From positions 434,001 through 498,000 of the forward strand of contig NZ_JASISY010000001.1 of assembly GCF_030063365.1 (NCBI RefSeq): DNA of 64,000 bases. Direction: 5' to 3'. This DNA is from Cryobacterium sp. PH29-G1. Lineage in GTDB: Bacteria > Actinomycetota > Actinomycetes > Actinomycetales > Microbacteriaceae. Made by a program: the position numbers and the translations under genes. Shown here piece after piece: positions 1-10,667 of this stretch. Under the pieces are notes generated by a model. It saw only the letters and a list, made by a program, of their open reading frames with translations. It was not told the DNA's origin and searched no databases. Each line of letters starts with the position of its first letter. Positions within the stretch are counted from its first letter, which is position 1.

Positions 1-1
1 G

Positions 2-517
2 AAAGAGGCCGCTCGGCAGCGCCGCGACATCGGCATGGTCTTTCAGCGCTTCAACCTGTTTCCGCACATGACCGCGTTGCAGAACGTGATGGAAGCACCC
101 ATCCGGGTCAAAGGATTGTCCAAGGCCGGGGTCGAGGCCAACGCTCGCACCCTGCTGGCCCGAGTCGGCCTGGCCGAACGGGCCGACTATTACCCGGCGC
201 ACCTGTCCGGGGGGCAACAGCAGCGGGTGGCGATTGCGCGTGCCCTCGCCATGGAACCCAAGCTCATGCTGTTCGATGAGCCGACCAGTGCGCTCGACCC
301 CGAGCTCGTCGGTGAGGTGCTCGACGTGATGCAGAATCTCGCGCGCGACGGAATGACCATGATCGTGGTCACCCACGAGATGGGTTTCGCCAAAGAGGTC
401 GCCGACTCTCTCGTCTTCATGGACGGCGGCGTCGTGGTCGAGAGTGGCGTGCCCACCGAAGTGTTGACCAACCCCCAACACGCGCGCACCCAAGCCTTCC
501 TCTCCAAGGTCCTCTAG
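2..517 (+). CDS. Polar amino acid ABC transporter ATP-binding protein (5' truncated by window edge)
   Basis: Cytoplasmic ATPase subunit of a GlnQ/ArtP-type importer for polar amino acids. The reading frame is open from base 2, so the N-terminal part with Walker A lies outside the window. Visible are the Q-loop region ([12 protein letters not shown]), the ABC signature [14 protein letters not shown], Walker B LMLFDEP with the D-loop SALDP, and the switch histidine in VVTHEM. The 171 visible residues would match the C-terminal two thirds of a roughly 250-residue family member. The family is clear from the motifs; the transported amino acid cannot be told. Permease and binding-protein genes would be expected to the left. 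Confidence 0.93.
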   Translation, partial: KEAARQRRDIGMVFQRFNLFPHMTALQNVMEAPIRVKGLSKAGVEANARTLLARVGLAERADYYPAHLSGGQQQRVAIARALAMEPKLMLFDEPTSALDPELVGEVLDVMQNLARDGMTMIVVTHEMGFAKEVADSLVFMDGGVVVESGVPTEVLTNPQHARTQAFLSKVL

Positions 518-550
518 CCCCGTCTGTTGTTGCCCGGGCCCGGGCCCGGA

Positions 551-582
551 AACTGGGCCCATGATAGATCATGGGCCCAGTT
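551..582. terminator. Perfect 15-bp hairpin between convergent genes
   Basis: Arms 551-565 and 568-582 are exact reverse complements around a 2-base centre, within a very GC-rich stretch. It lies between the ABC ATPase stop (517) and the hrpA stop (625), which converge, so it can serve as a bidirectional terminator. There is no long T tract on either side. Confidence 0.8.
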
Positions 583-624
583 GCATAGGGTGGGCCCGGC
601 CAGCACACGACCGCAGCGACGCCC

Positions 625-3600
625 CTAACCCGCGAGCACCTTCTGGATGCGCTGCAGCGAGACGGATTCCGCTGCCTTCAGCTCCTGAGCGAACAGGCTG
701 ATGCGCAGCTCCTCGATCATCCAGCGGGCGCGCAGAACCGGCGCCGCGGCATCCGCTTTCAACGGCATGGTGCCGCCGGCGTTCTCGAATCGGGTCGTGG
801 CGGCCTGGGTTTCGTTCATCCAGACCCGGTCGCGGCTGGGGTTATCGACAAGTTTCGGTACCCGCGCGCTGATGCCGCCGAGGTAGCGCGGCAGGTGCCG
901 CAGCTGGGCGAGGCCGGTTTCGCTGACGAAACCTGGGTAGACCAGGGCGGTGAGCTGTTGGCGGGCATCGCTGATTCCGGGCAGCAACGCCATGCTCGTC
1001 GCGGCTTTGAGCGCCTTATCGGCCACCCGGCTCGCGGTCAGTATGCGGGCGACGAGGCCCACGGTTTCGAACATGGAATCCATCACCACCCCCGAGACAC
1101 GGTCTCGAATCGTGTCGAACTCGGCCTTCATGAACACCTGGCCGTCGGGCCGCACCCGAAAGAGCACGTCGTCGACGGCGGCGGCGAGGCAGTCCTCGAA
1201 CAGGGCCTGCGTGCTCTTGTACGGGCTGGTCGCAAGGCTGAGCTTCTCGGCGGCGGTGAGGTGCTGCTGCACATAGGCCGCCGGTGACGGCGTCGCGAGC
1301 AACAGCAGCCGGCGCACGCCGCGTGGCAGCGCACGGGCCTGTTCCAGCTCGGTGCTCATCATACGAATAGAAACGGATGCCCCGTCATCGACGAGCGTCG
1401 GATACCCGCGAATTGTGTTGTCGCCCTGCTTGGTATCGAGAAAGCGGGGGAGCTCGCCGAGATCCCAGGTAGTGATGCCGCCGCGCTCGATTGCATTGCT
1501 CGGCGCCGCGGAACTCGTTGCCTTCGCGACGGATTCCCGCACCCGGGTGCCGAGCCGGCGCTGGAGATCGGCGAGGTCCTTATCGGCGGCGACCGTGCGC
1601 CCGCGCTCGTCGGTAACGACGAAGGTCATGCGCAGGTGTGAAGGAACGCGCCCGAGCTCGAAGTCGCGCGCGCTCACCGGAACATAGGTCAGCTTCTGAA
1701 TGAGGCTGGCCAGGGTCTCGGCGAACGAGGCCACGGGTATCGTCGTCGGCAAGGTTCCCACGATGCCGGGCTCGGCGGGCAGCTCGCCGAGCAGTCGGGC
1801 GGCCCAGTCGGCGGCGGGTACAACATTGCGTCGGATGCTCTTGGGCAGTGACTTGATCATGGCGGTCACCAGCTCGGCGCGCAGGCCCGGCACTTGCCAG
1901 TCGAAACCGTTCGGAGAGAGACGGGCGAGCAGGGCGAGCGGAATCCGCACCGTCACGCCGTCGTCTTCTTCGCCGGGTTCAAAACGATAACCGAGGGTGA
2001 GACGTTGGTCGCCCTGCTGCCAGCTCGGCGGAAAGAGTCCCTCATCGATCTCGGGGGAGTCCTCGGCGACGAGAGCATCGGCGGTCATGGTGAGCAGGTC
2101 GGGGGTGTCGAACCTGGCGGTACGCCACCACCCCTCGAAGCTCTTGGTCGACGACACCTCGGCCGGAATGCGGCGCTGGTAGAAGTCGAAAACGGCCTCA
2201 TCATCAAAGAGGATGTCCCGGCGTCGGGTGCGCTCCTCCAACTCGGCCAGTTCCTCGCGCAGGCGCGCATTGGCTCGCTCAAACGCCCACATGCCCGGGT
2301 CACCGGTCTGGCCCGGTCGGCCGCCGCGACTCGCGCTGCTGCCGACAGCCGGCGCGCCGTCGGAGCGGCCGGATCCGCGGCCGCTCGAAGCGTTTCCGCC
2401 GTCAGCGGAGATGCTGACCCGCTCGTTGCGCGACGGTCCACGCCCGCCGCGGTCGGCTTCCCGCTCGACGGCGTTCGACTGCGGCCCGGAGGCGCGGTCC
2501 CACTCGCCCTCAACGAGAGCGTGCCGAATGAACAGCTCCCGGGCATAGGCCGGGTCGATGCGGGAGAACTGCACCCGACGGCGGGCCACGATCGGCACGC
2601 CGTACAGCGTGACGCGTTCGTAGACCACGGCGGCGCCCTGCTTCATTTCCCAGTGCGGTTCGGAGTAGCTGCGCTTGCACAGATTGCCGGCGAGCGGCTC
2701 GGCCCAGGCCGGGTCGACGACTGCATTCATGCGGGCGAAGAGCCGGCTGGTCTCGACCAGCTCGGCGCTCATGACCGCGCTGGGCTGTTTCTTGGCCAGC
2801 GTCGATCCGGGAAACAGCACGAAACGTTGCTGGCGGGCGCCAATGTAGTCCTTCTTGGCGACATCCTTGAGTCCGATGTGTGAGAGCAGCCCGGCCAGCA
2901 ACGACCGGTGCACACCGTCGGGGTTGGCGCTGGCCTCGCCGAGGTGCAGGCCGAGTGGTTTGGCGAGCTGGCGCAACTGGCGCAGCACGTCTTGCCATTC
3001 GCGCACCCGCAGATAGTTGAGGTACTCGTTCTTGCACAACCGTCGGAACGCGCTCGAGCCCAATTCGGACTGCTGCTTCTCCAGGTAGTTCCAGAGGTTG
3101 AGCAGGCTGAGAAAGTCGCTCGTGGGGTCGGCGAACCGAGCATGAAATTGATCGGCCTGTGCGCGTCGTTCGAGCGGGCGTTCCCGCGGATCCTGGATGG
3201 TGAGTCCGGCGACGATGGCCATGACTTCCCGGCTGGTGCCCTGGGTTTTCGACTCGATCACCATGCGGCCGAACCGCGGATCGATCGGCAATTGCGCGAG
3301 CTGCTGACCGATGCGGGTGAGCCGCGGGGTGGCCGGGCCGGTGTTGGGGCGAGCGGCAGCATCCGCTTCGGTAGTGGCACGAGACGCGCCGCGCCCGCTC
3401 TTGGTGCGGGTGCCCTCCGCCTCGATGGCGCCGAGTTCGGCGAGCAGGTCGAGGCCGTCCTTGATATTGCGAGAGTCTGGCGGGGTTAAGAAAGGGAAGG
3501 AGGCGATGTCGCCGAGGCCGAGCGAGATCATCTGCAGGATAACGGCGGCAAGGTTGGTGCGCAGAATCTCCGGCTCGGTATATTCCGGACGACGCATATA

Positions 3601-4719
3601 GTCTTCTTCGGAGTAGAGCCGAATGGCGATACCGTCGCTGGTGCGCCCGCTGCGCCCGCTGCGCTGGTTGCCCGAGGCCTGGGAGATTGCCTCGATCGGC
3701 AGCCGCTGCACCTTGGACCGCACGCTGTACCGGCTGATGCGAGCGGTTCCCGCGTCGATGACATAGCGGATGCCCGGCACCGTCAGGCTGGTCTCGGCCA
3801 CGTTGGTGGCGAGCACGATGCGACGTTTGACCCCGGCAACCGTCGACGGCTGGAACACGCGATGCTGGTCGGCCGACGACAGCCGGCCGTAGAGCGGCAG
3901 CACCTCGGTGGGGTTGCGACTGGCCGAGGAGGCGTACTTTCCCTGCAGGGCGTCTGCGGCGTCGCGAATCTCGGTCTCGCCGGAGAGAAAGACGAGCACG
4001 TCGCCGTCGGATTCCCGTTCGAGCTCGTCGAGGGCCGTGGTGATGCCCTCGATATAGTCGCGGTCCACCGGGGGAGCGGCATCCGTTGTCTCGTCATCGT
4101 CGAGGCCTGGTTCGGCGACGAGCGGGCGGTAGCGAATCTCCACCGGGAAGGTGCGCCCGGAAACCTCGACGACCGGCGCCGGGGTGCCATCGGCGGCCGC
4201 GAAATGCTTCGCGAAACTGGCCGGGTCGATGGTGGCCGAGGTGATGATGAGTTTCAGATCGGGGCGTTTGGGCAGCAGCTGCCGCAGGTAGCCGAGCAGA
4301 AAGTCAATGTTGAGGCTGCGCTCGTGCGCCTCGTCAATGATGATCGTGTCGTACTTGCGCAGCATACGATCGCGGTGAATCTCGTTCAAGAGGATGCCGT
4401 CGGTCATCAACTTGATGCGGGTGTCGGCGCCGACTTTATCGGTGAACCGCACCTGGTAGCCCACCAGCTGGCCGACCTCTTGGCCGAGTTCCTCGGCGAT
4501 GCGCTCGGCGATGGTGCGCGCGGCGAGCCGGCGCGGCTGGGTATGACCGATGTTCTTGCGCCCGAGTTCGAGGCAGATCTTGGGCAGTTGGGTGGTCTTG
4601 CCCGACCCGGTCGACCCGGCCACGATGACCACCTGGTTGTCACGGATGGCGCGGGCGATATCCTCGCGGCGCTGGCTGACCGGCAATTCGGGCGGGAAGG
4701 TGATCTCAACGTTTTCCAT
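625..4719 (-). CDS. hrpA: ATP-dependent RNA helicase HrpA (DEAH box)
   Basis: DEAH/RHA-family RNA helicase of 1364 residues, close to the usual ~1300. Walker A GSTGSGKTT is at residues 35-43, followed by the DEAH box (IIIDEAHERS), motif III SAT and motif VI QRSGRSGR, then the helicase-associated region and a long C-terminal HrpA-specific half. I start it at ATG 4719 (MENVEITFPP), about 35 residues before Walker A. The frame stays open upstream to 5787, but only because it runs antisense through the aldo/keto reductase gene. In E. coli HrpA acts in mRNA processing and rescue of stalled ribosomes; a similar role is assumed here. A low-complexity Gly/Ser/Arg-rich linker sits about two thirds of the way along. 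Confidence 0.95.
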   Translation of the reverse strand: MENVEITFPPELPVSQRREDIARAIRDNQVVIVAGSTGSGKTTQLPKICLELGRKNIGHTQPRRLAARTIAERIAEELGQEVGQLVGYQVRFTDKVGADTRIKLMTDGILLNEIHRDRMLRKYDTIIIDEAHERSLNIDFLLGYLRQLLPKRPDLKLIITSATIDPASFAKHFAAADGTPAPVVEVSGRTFPVEIRYRPLVAEPGLDDDETTDAAPPVDRDYIEGITTALDELERESDGDVLVFLSGETEIRDAADALQGKYASSASRNPTEVLPLYGRLSSADQHRVFQPSTVAGVKRRIVLATNVAETSLTVPGIRYVIDAGTARISRYSVRSKVQRLPIEAISQASGNQRSGRSGRTSDGIAIRLYSEEDYMRRPEYTEPEILRTNLAAVILQMISLGLGDIASFPFLTPPDSRNIKDGLDLLAELGAIEAEGTRTKSGRGASRATTEADAAARPNTGPATPRLTRIGQQLAQLPIDPRFGRMVIESKTQGTSREVMAIVAGLTIQDPRERPLERRAQADQFHARFADPTSDFLSLLNLWNYLEKQQSELGSSAFRRLCKNEYLNYLRVREWQDVLRQLRQLAKPLGLHLGEASANPDGVHRSLLAGLLSHIGLKDVAKKDYIGARQQRFVLFPGSTLAKKQPSAVMSAELVETSRLFARMNAVVDPAWAEPLAGNLCKRSYSEPHWEMKQGAAVVYERVTLYGVPIVARRRVQFSRIDPAYARELFIRHALVEGEWDRASGPQSNAVEREADRGGRGPSRNERVSISADGGNASSGRGSGRSDGAPAVGSSASRGGRPGQTGDPGMWAFERANARLREELAELEERTRRRDILFDDEAVFDFYQRRIPAEVSSTKSFEGWWRTARFDTPDLLTMTADALVAEDSPEIDEGLFPPSWQQGDQRLTLGYRFEPGEEDDGVTVRIPLALLARLSPNGFDWQVPGLRAELVTAMIKSLPKSIRRNVVPAADWAARLLGELPAEPGIVGTLPTTIPVASFAETLASLIQKLTYVPVSARDFELGRVPSHLRMTFVVTDERGRTVAADKDLADLQRRLGTRVRESVAKATSSAAPSNAIERGGITTWDLGELPRFLDTKQGDNTIRGYPTLVDDGASVSIRMMSTELEQARALPRGVRRLLLLATPSPAAYVQQHLTAAEKLSLATSPYKSTQALFEDCLAAAVDDVLFRVRPDGQVFMKAEFDTIRDRVSGVVMDSMFETVGLVARILTASRVADKALKAATSMALLPGISDARQQLTALVYPGFVSETGLAQLRHLPRYLGGISARVPKLVDNPSRDRVWMNETQAATTRFENAGGTMPLKADAAAPVLRARWMIEELRISLFAQELKAAESVSLQRIQKVLAG

Positions 4720-4854
4720 GGATCTTCTATCGTACTTCGCCCCGGTCGTGCGCTCCTTCCCGCAGCTTCGGTGAAAAATCGGGTGCTCCCTTTCGCGGAG
4801 AGTGAACATCGGGTGCTTGGGGGGCAGACGGTAAGTTGCGGCCAATAGTGTTAG

Positions 4855-5691
<837 letters not shown>

Positions 5692-5719
5692 GCGGCATCG
5701 CCAGCAGCGAACGGCAGCG

Positions 5720-6877
5720 CTATCGCGCGCGCAGCGGCCAGGGCTGCCACCCGTCCGGTACACCCTGCAACCGGTGCTCGGCGACATCGAGCAGGGCCGG
5801 GTCGGTGGTCTCCGCGCCGCTGCCGCCGGAACGTGACCCCGAGCCGTCCGGATTGGTCAGGGCGTACTGGCTCTCTCGTTTGCTGCCGACCGGATAGCGC
5901 TCGTGATAATTGCCCGACGCAACCCCCAGCACGAGCTCCTCGAGTTGCTCAACCTGCGACAGGGCGGTGTCGTCACACGCATCGCACCCGCACTGCGGGT
6001 AGGCGAAATCGTGCAGAACCCCGGCATGCACCATCAGTCCCGGAAAGCTCGTGAACACGATCGTCAGCGGAGCGGCCTGCTCATCGTGCGGCACGATCCG
6101 TACGGCGCGCGTGACGTCGGCGCCAGCTATGGACAGGTCATCCGCGCAGCTGAGATCGTCGGTGACGGTGACGTCATATGAACCTGTCAGGTGATTGATC
6201 AGCGCCTCGGCCACGACGTGAATGCCCGCAAAGCGTTCTAGGTTGCTCGTGACCGAGTAGCTGTTTTCGGGAGGGCTGTTCCCGGCGTCGTTCCAGCGCT
6301 CGCCGTACCGAATGACCGTGCCGTCGGCCGCGTAATACGTTGCCTCCGACCAGGAAGGGCGCTCATATCGGGGTATGCCGGGGCGAGAGCCGGCGAGCAC
6401 AGGATACGGCATTGCTTCTGCGATAACTTCGCCGGCCCAGTCCTGTAGGAGGTCCAGTATCTTCGGTGCCCAATTCTCGGTCTCGCGCAACCGCTCGATC
6501 AGCGTCATCGGGGTGAACTGAATCGAGTCGTTGCCCACGCTGCCGTCGAGGCCGTCGAAAACCTGCCAGCATGCATCCGCTCGCAGGGAGGCGATCACAT
6601 TGCCGAGGTAAACGGCGGCAGCATCGGCCAAAGCGGTATCCGCGGCCAGGGCTGCGGTGTGCTGGCGCAAAAAATCGAGCAGTGTGGCGACGTCGGCGGA
6701 CAACGCGGGTGCTCCCAGACCTTCGCTGAAGTCGACGAAGGCCGCGTACCCGGTTAGGTGCCGCACCGGCAACCTGGCGGTGGTCAGATCGGTTGTCCAT
6801 GAGATCGTCGCCTGCTGTGCCATCGGCTCAGGCGCAGCCTGGGCCGGTCCGTCAAATATGTTCTCGCTGCACCCCAT
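5720..6877 (-). CDS. Two-part protein with DUF6226-like C-terminal domain
   Basis: Uncharacterised 385-residue protein. The C-terminal half (from about residue 170) looks like the actinobacterial DUF6226 family: it has the YAADGTVIRYGERW opening, SYSVTSNLERFAGIHVVAEALI, and a Cys cluster CGCDACDDT that could bind a metal or stabilise the fold. The N-terminal half is an Ala-rich helical segment I do not recognise. The start is uncertain: ATG 6877 gives the longest plausible protein, while ATG 6823 would remove 18 residues; neither has a strong ribosome binding site. The frame continues further upstream only as antisense of pnuC. It converges with the aldo/keto reductase, 28 bp away. The function is unknown. 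Confidence 0.75.
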   Translation of the reverse strand: MGCSENIFDGPAQAAPEPMAQQATISWTTDLTTARLPVRHLTGYAAFVDFSEGLGAPALSADVATLLDFLRQHTAALAADTALADAAAVYLGNVIASLRADACWQVFDGLDGSVGNDSIQFTPMTLIERLRETENWAPKILDLLQDWAGEVIAEAMPYPVLAGSRPGIPRYERPSWSEATYYAADGTVIRYGERWNDAGNSPPENSYSVTSNLERFAGIHVVAEALINHLTGSYDVTVTDDLSCADDLSIAGADVTRAVRIVPHDEQAAPLTIVFTSFPGLMVHAGVLHDFAYPQCGCDACDDTALSQVEQLEELVLGVASGNYHERYPVGSKRESQYALTNPDGSGSRSGGSGAETTDPALLDVAEHRLQGVPDGWQPWPLRAR

Positions 6878-7051
6878 GACTTCAGCATGACAGCGGATGT
6901 TCGCGCCGGCCAGTTCGCGCCGTACACCTGTCCCGGGATCCGCGGCCCCGGACAGAGAGACCATCGGGATCGGCCGCATGCATGTCATCTTCCCGCCATT
7001 TACGAGTAGCGTTGGTGCCATCGTCACCCCGCACCGTTGTGAAAGAAGCCC

Positions 7052-7717
7052 ATGAACCCGATCGAGTGGCTGTTCGACGCCCAACTTCAGATCGGCACCC
7101 AGACCATCCTGTGGCGCGAGGTCGTGGGCAACGTGTTCGGTATCGCCAGCGCGTTCGGCGGTATGCGCCGCAAAATCTGGGCCTGGCCGGTGGGGATCCT
7201 CGGCAACGCCCTGCTGTTCACGGTATTTCTCGGCGCTGTGTTCGGCACGCCCAACCCGATCAACCTGCTCGGGCAGGCTGGCCGGCAGATCATGTTCATC
7301 GTTGTGTCGATCTTCGGCTGGGTGCAGTGGCAGCGCAGTCGCAACTCCACAGTGCACGTGGCCGTCGCTCCACACTGGGCCGGCACCCGCACCCGCATCC
7401 TGCTGGGCCTGGGACTCGTCGCCGGCACCCTCGTGCTCACCCCCATTTTTCGCGCCCTCGGCTCGTTCGAACCGGTGTGGGCGGATGCCTGGATCTTCAC
7501 CGGATCGCTGCTCGCCACCTACGGCATGGCTAAGGGCTGGACCGAATTCTGGCTGATCTGGGTGGCCGTCGACGTGGTCGGGGTGCCGCTGCTGATCAGT
7601 GCGGGCTACTACGCCTCCGCGGTGCTGTACCTGTTCTACGGCGCCTTCACCATCGTCGGCTTCGTGGTCTGGGTGCGCGTGCAGCGTCGCCGCAACGCCC
7701 TGCTCCCGGTCGTCTAA
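7052..7717 (+). CDS. pnuC: Nicotinamide riboside transporter PnuC
   Basis: Integral membrane facilitator of 221 residues that takes up nicotinamide riboside for NAD salvage. The family hallmark is seen in KIWAWPVGILGNALLF, and further conserved Trp and Tyr positions occur in the later helices (GWVQWQR, GMAKGWTEFWLIW). About seven hydrophobic segments can be traced, as expected. The actinobacterial PnuC group also contains vitamin transporters of altered specificity, so the ligand is inferred. I looked for a riboswitch in the 174 bp upstream and saw no recognisable consensus. Confidence 0.9.
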   Translation: MNPIEWLFDAQLQIGTQTILWREVVGNVFGIASAFGGMRRKIWAWPVGILGNALLFTVFLGAVFGTPNPINLLGQAGRQIMFIVVSIFGWVQWQRSRNSTVHVAVAPHWAGTRTRILLGLGLVAGTLVLTPIFRALGSFEPVWADAWIFTGSLLATYGMAKGWTEFWLIWVAVDVVGVPLLISAGYYASAVLYLFYGAFTIVGFVVWVRVQRRRNALLPVV

Positions 7718-7764
7718 GCCTCGATCCGCCGGTAGTGAGCGGTAACTTCGCGGCGCGCGGGAGT

Positions 7765-7806
7765 TGCGCCGGTGCGCGGGAGGCGGAACTCCCGCGCACT
7801 GGCGCA
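7765..7806. repeat. 18-bp stem hairpin with AACTCCCGC core
   Basis: Arms 7765-7782 and 7789-7806 are complementary with one G-T pair around a 6-base loop. It lies 47 bp after pnuC, so it may act as its terminator. The same GGAGTT/AACTCC motif is repeated just upstream (7757-7765) and in another intergenic element at 19339-19424, which suggests a dispersed palindromic repeat rather than a simple terminator. Confidence 0.65.
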
Positions 7807-7916
7807 GCCCCCGCCCGACGAGTGGCGCAGGGGTTCTGGAACTGTGAGAAGGGTGCATCCGCGAAATGCAACTCGGACGAAACGGCTCGAACGACACAAT
7901 CGGAGCACAATGGAAC

Positions 7917-9908
7917 ATGCCCAACCGTCTCGCCGATGCCATCAGCCCCTACCTGCGTAGCCACGCCGAAAACCCGGTCGACTGGTTCGGCTGGGGCGAG
8001 GAGGCGTTCGCGGCGGCCCGCGAGCGTGACGTGCCGGTGCTCGTCTCGATCGGCTATTCCACCTGTCACTGGTGCCACGTCATGGCCCGGGAAAGTTTCA
8101 GTGACCCCGCGATCGCCGATTATCTCAACGCCCACTTCGTCAGCATCAAGGTCGACCGCGAGGAGCACCCCGACGTTGACGCGAGCTACCTCGCCGCCGC
8201 GAGCGCTTTCATTGACGGGCTCGGCTGGCCATTGAACGTGTTCGTCACACCCGACGGGCAGGCGTTTCACGCCGGTACCTACTTTCCGCCGGTTGCCATG
8301 CCGGGGCGTCCGTCCTTTCTGGACGTGTTGACCGCGGTCACGACGGCCTGGCTCACCCGCCGCGCCGAGGTGACGGCCGGAGCCACCAAGGTAGCCGAGC
8401 TCCTCGCCGAGTCGGCACGCGCGCTCGGCCCGACACCGAGCGCCGGGGTAGACGTCGGGGTGGGCGCCGGGCCGGATGGGAAGCCTGGCACTGACCGGTT
8501 GGATCGCGCGGTGGCCGAGCTGGTGGGGTATGAGGATGCCCGTTACGGTGGCTTCGGCGGCGCGCCGAAGTTTCCGGTGGCTCCGGCGCTGTCCTTTCTG
8601 CTCGGACATTCCCATACGTCCGGTAACGACGGGCCCGAGCTCGCCCTCCGCACACTCAAGCGCATGGGCGCATCGCCGCTGCGCGACCCGATCGAAGGCG
8701 GCTACTTTCGCTACGCGGTCAACCGCGACTGGAGTGAGCCGCACTACGAACGCATGCTCTACGACAACGCCCAGCTGCTCGGCCTGTACACGCGGGCGTG
8801 GATGCTCACCGGCCAGGCGTGGGCCCGCCAGATCGCCGAGGGGATCGCCAGCTTTCTCTGTAACGTGATGCAGCTGCCGAGCGGCGGGTTCGCGAGCGCC
8901 CAAGACTCCGAGAGCACCGTCGATGGCCAACGCGTTGAGGGCGGCTATTACGCATTGGAACAGGGCGACCGCCGGCACCAAACCCCGCCGGCCCTTGACG
9001 AGAAGGTGCTCACCGGCTGGAACGGGCTCGCCATCGAGGCGTTGGCCCGCGCCGGCTTCACCTTCGACCAGCCGCACTTGATCGACGCCGCCCGCCGTGC
9101 CGCCGACTACCTGCGCGAGCATCACGAGCGCGCCGACGGCAGCCTGGTGCGAGCCTCGGTCACCGGTCGTGCCTCCACGGCGAAAGCCACGCTGGAGGAC
9201 TACGGCATGCACGCACGGGGCCTGCTCGAACTCGCCCTCGTCACCGGTGAGGTCGCGTACGCCACCCGGGCTCGCGATCTGCTGGAGAGCACACTGTTGT
9301 CGGACGGCGTCGACGAGTCCTCCTTCCGGCCGCCGCACGGCGCAGATCCGGTGCTCACCCGGCAGGGTCTGGTCAGCGCCATTGATCCCTCCGAGGGCGC
9401 CTATCCGTCCGGCTTGTCGGCGACGGTCGACGCAGCACTGCTGCTCTACCAGCTCACCGGCGACGACCGATATCGGCGGGCAGCCCTGTCCGGGCTCGGT
9501 CCGGTCGCGCACCTTGCGCCCGACCGTCCGCTCGCGTTCGGCGCTGCCCTACGCCTGTTCGACCAGTTGCAGGGCCCCACCGAACAGCTCGTCATCGTCG
9601 TGCCGGACGAGCCGACGACAGCACCCGCCTACCCCGTCACCCTGCAACGCCTCGCCCGACGCCACCCGGCCGGAGTCGTCGCCTGCGTCTTGGAATCGCA
9701 GGCACGCGCCTTCACCGCCGCCGGATTCGACCTGTTCGCGGCGCGCACGGCCCCGAGCGGCCAGCCCACCGCGTACCTCTGCCGCGACTTCGTCTGCCAG
9801 CTGCCGGTCACCGATCCGGCCCGGGTGCCGCCGATCCAGCAAACGGCAGCGCTCCTGGTCGATATCGCCGCCGAAGCGCAACATTCGGCTGAGCCGCCCA
9901 GGCACTAA
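7917..9908 (+). CDS. YyaL/DUF255 thioredoxin-fold protein
   Basis: Cytosolic protein of 663 residues in the YyaL/SPATA20 family: an N-terminal thioredoxin-like DUF255 domain followed by an (alpha/alpha)6 barrel resembling N-acylglucosamine 2-epimerases. The redox motif CHWCHVM lies near residue 50, preceded by [14 protein letters not shown] start it at ATG 7917 ([13 protein letters not shown]), because family members begin with this sequence; a GGAG sits about 10 bases upstream. Many GC-rich actinobacteria carry one copy. The reaction is not established for the family. Confidence 0.9.
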   Translation: MPNRLADAISPYLRSHAENPVDWFGWGEEAFAAARERDVPVLVSIGYSTCHWCHVMARESFSDPAIADYLNAHFVSIKVDREEHPDVDASYLAAASAFIDGLGWPLNVFVTPDGQAFHAGTYFPPVAMPGRPSFLDVLTAVTTAWLTRRAEVTAGATKVAELLAESARALGPTPSAGVDVGVGAGPDGKPGTDRLDRAVAELVGYEDARYGGFGGAPKFPVAPALSFLLGHSHTSGNDGPELALRTLKRMGASPLRDPIEGGYFRYAVNRDWSEPHYERMLYDNAQLLGLYTRAWMLTGQAWARQIAEGIASFLCNVMQLPSGGFASAQDSESTVDGQRVEGGYYALEQGDRRHQTPPALDEKVLTGWNGLAIEALARAGFTFDQPHLIDAARRAADYLREHHERADGSLVRASVTGRASTAKATLEDYGMHARGLLELALVTGEVAYATRARDLLESTLLSDGVDESSFRPPHGADPVLTRQGLVSAIDPSEGAYPSGLSATVDAALLLYQLTGDDRYRRAALSGLGPVAHLAPDRPLAFGAALRLFDQLQGPTEQLVIVVPDEPTTAPAYPVTLQRLARRHPAGVVACVLESQARAFTAAGFDLFAARTAPSGQPTAYLCRDFVCQLPVTDPARVPPIQQTAALLVDIAAEAQHSAEPPRH

Positions 9909-9960
9909 AATCGGGGTATCACCCACGGCCCAGATTACCGGGCCCGCCGAAAGGATCCTC

Positions 9961-10389
9961 ATGGTTCCCGAAATCAACATCTGGGCCGTACTCCTGGCCA
10001 CCGCGTCGAGCATGGTCGTCGGCTCCATCTGGTACACCCGCGCCGTCTTCGGCCGGTACTGGATGAAAGCGGTCGGCCATACCGAGGAGAGCATGAAGGG
10101 CAGCGGCACCGGTGCGATCATCATCACCGTGATCGTCAGCTTCATCACCGCTTCCGTGCTGGCCGGCGCGGCCGCGATCGCCCAAAACTTCTACGGCGGC
10201 AACTTTCTGGTGAACACCCTGCTCACCGGCGTCATCCTCTGGGCCGGATTCACCGCCGCCCGCATGATCACCCACGATGCGTTTGACCGCCGCCCCGCCG
10301 GCCTCACCGTGCTCAACATCGCCCACGAACTGGTCACGATCCTGCTCATGGCCCTGATCATCGGCCTGTTCGGCATCTCCGCCCAGTAA
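9961..10389 (+). CDS. DUF1761 membrane protein
   Basis: Small integral membrane protein of 142 residues with four hydrophobic segments, matching the DUF1761 family (NIWAVLLATASSMVVGSIWY at the start and the later W-G-F pattern). The ATG at 9961 follows a good AAAGGA ribosome binding site. It lies 52 bp after the YyaL-type gene and is probably cotranscribed. Function unknown. Confidence 0.8.
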   Translation: MVPEINIWAVLLATASSMVVGSIWYTRAVFGRYWMKAVGHTEESMKGSGTGAIIITVIVSFITASVLAGAAAIAQNFYGGNFLVNTLLTGVILWAGFTAARMITHDAFDRRPAGLTVLNIAHELVTILLMALIIGLFGISAQ

Positions 10390-10408
10390 CCGCGACACAC
10401 CAATAGAG

Positions 10409-10426
10409 CGGATGCCGACGCATCCG
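10409..10426. terminator. Short GC-rich hairpin after the DUF1761 gene
   Basis: Arms 10409-10415 and 10420-10426 are exact complements with a 4-base loop, 20 bp after the stop. A second perfect 7-bp palindrome (GTCGACC, 10441-10458) follows; this one could equally be an operator in front of the Stealth gene. Confidence 0.45.
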
Positions 10427-10667
10427 TTCCGGCGACACAAGTCGACCAATCGGTCGACGCAGCAAATTACCACCCGTGCGACGTACACTGAAGATGCAGG
10501 CCACCGCGTTTCACCGAACGCCAGTCGCCCATCGAGAACCCCGTCACTTCTCGAGAAGATCGTTGCTGCGAACCACACGGAAACATCCACGCCGGTAATT
10601 TCGGCCGCACTCCCCGGTGTCAGCTCCGGCTGGCCCGCAACAGTGCTCCACTTTCTCAAGGAGGACC

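Noticed and set aside
6878..7051. NAD- or thiamine-type riboswitch upstream of pnuC
   Set aside because: No conserved core sequences of the known classes could be found in the 174 bp.
6878..7942. Upstream extension of the DUF6226-like gene
   Set aside because: It runs antisense through pnuC and has no protein-like features.
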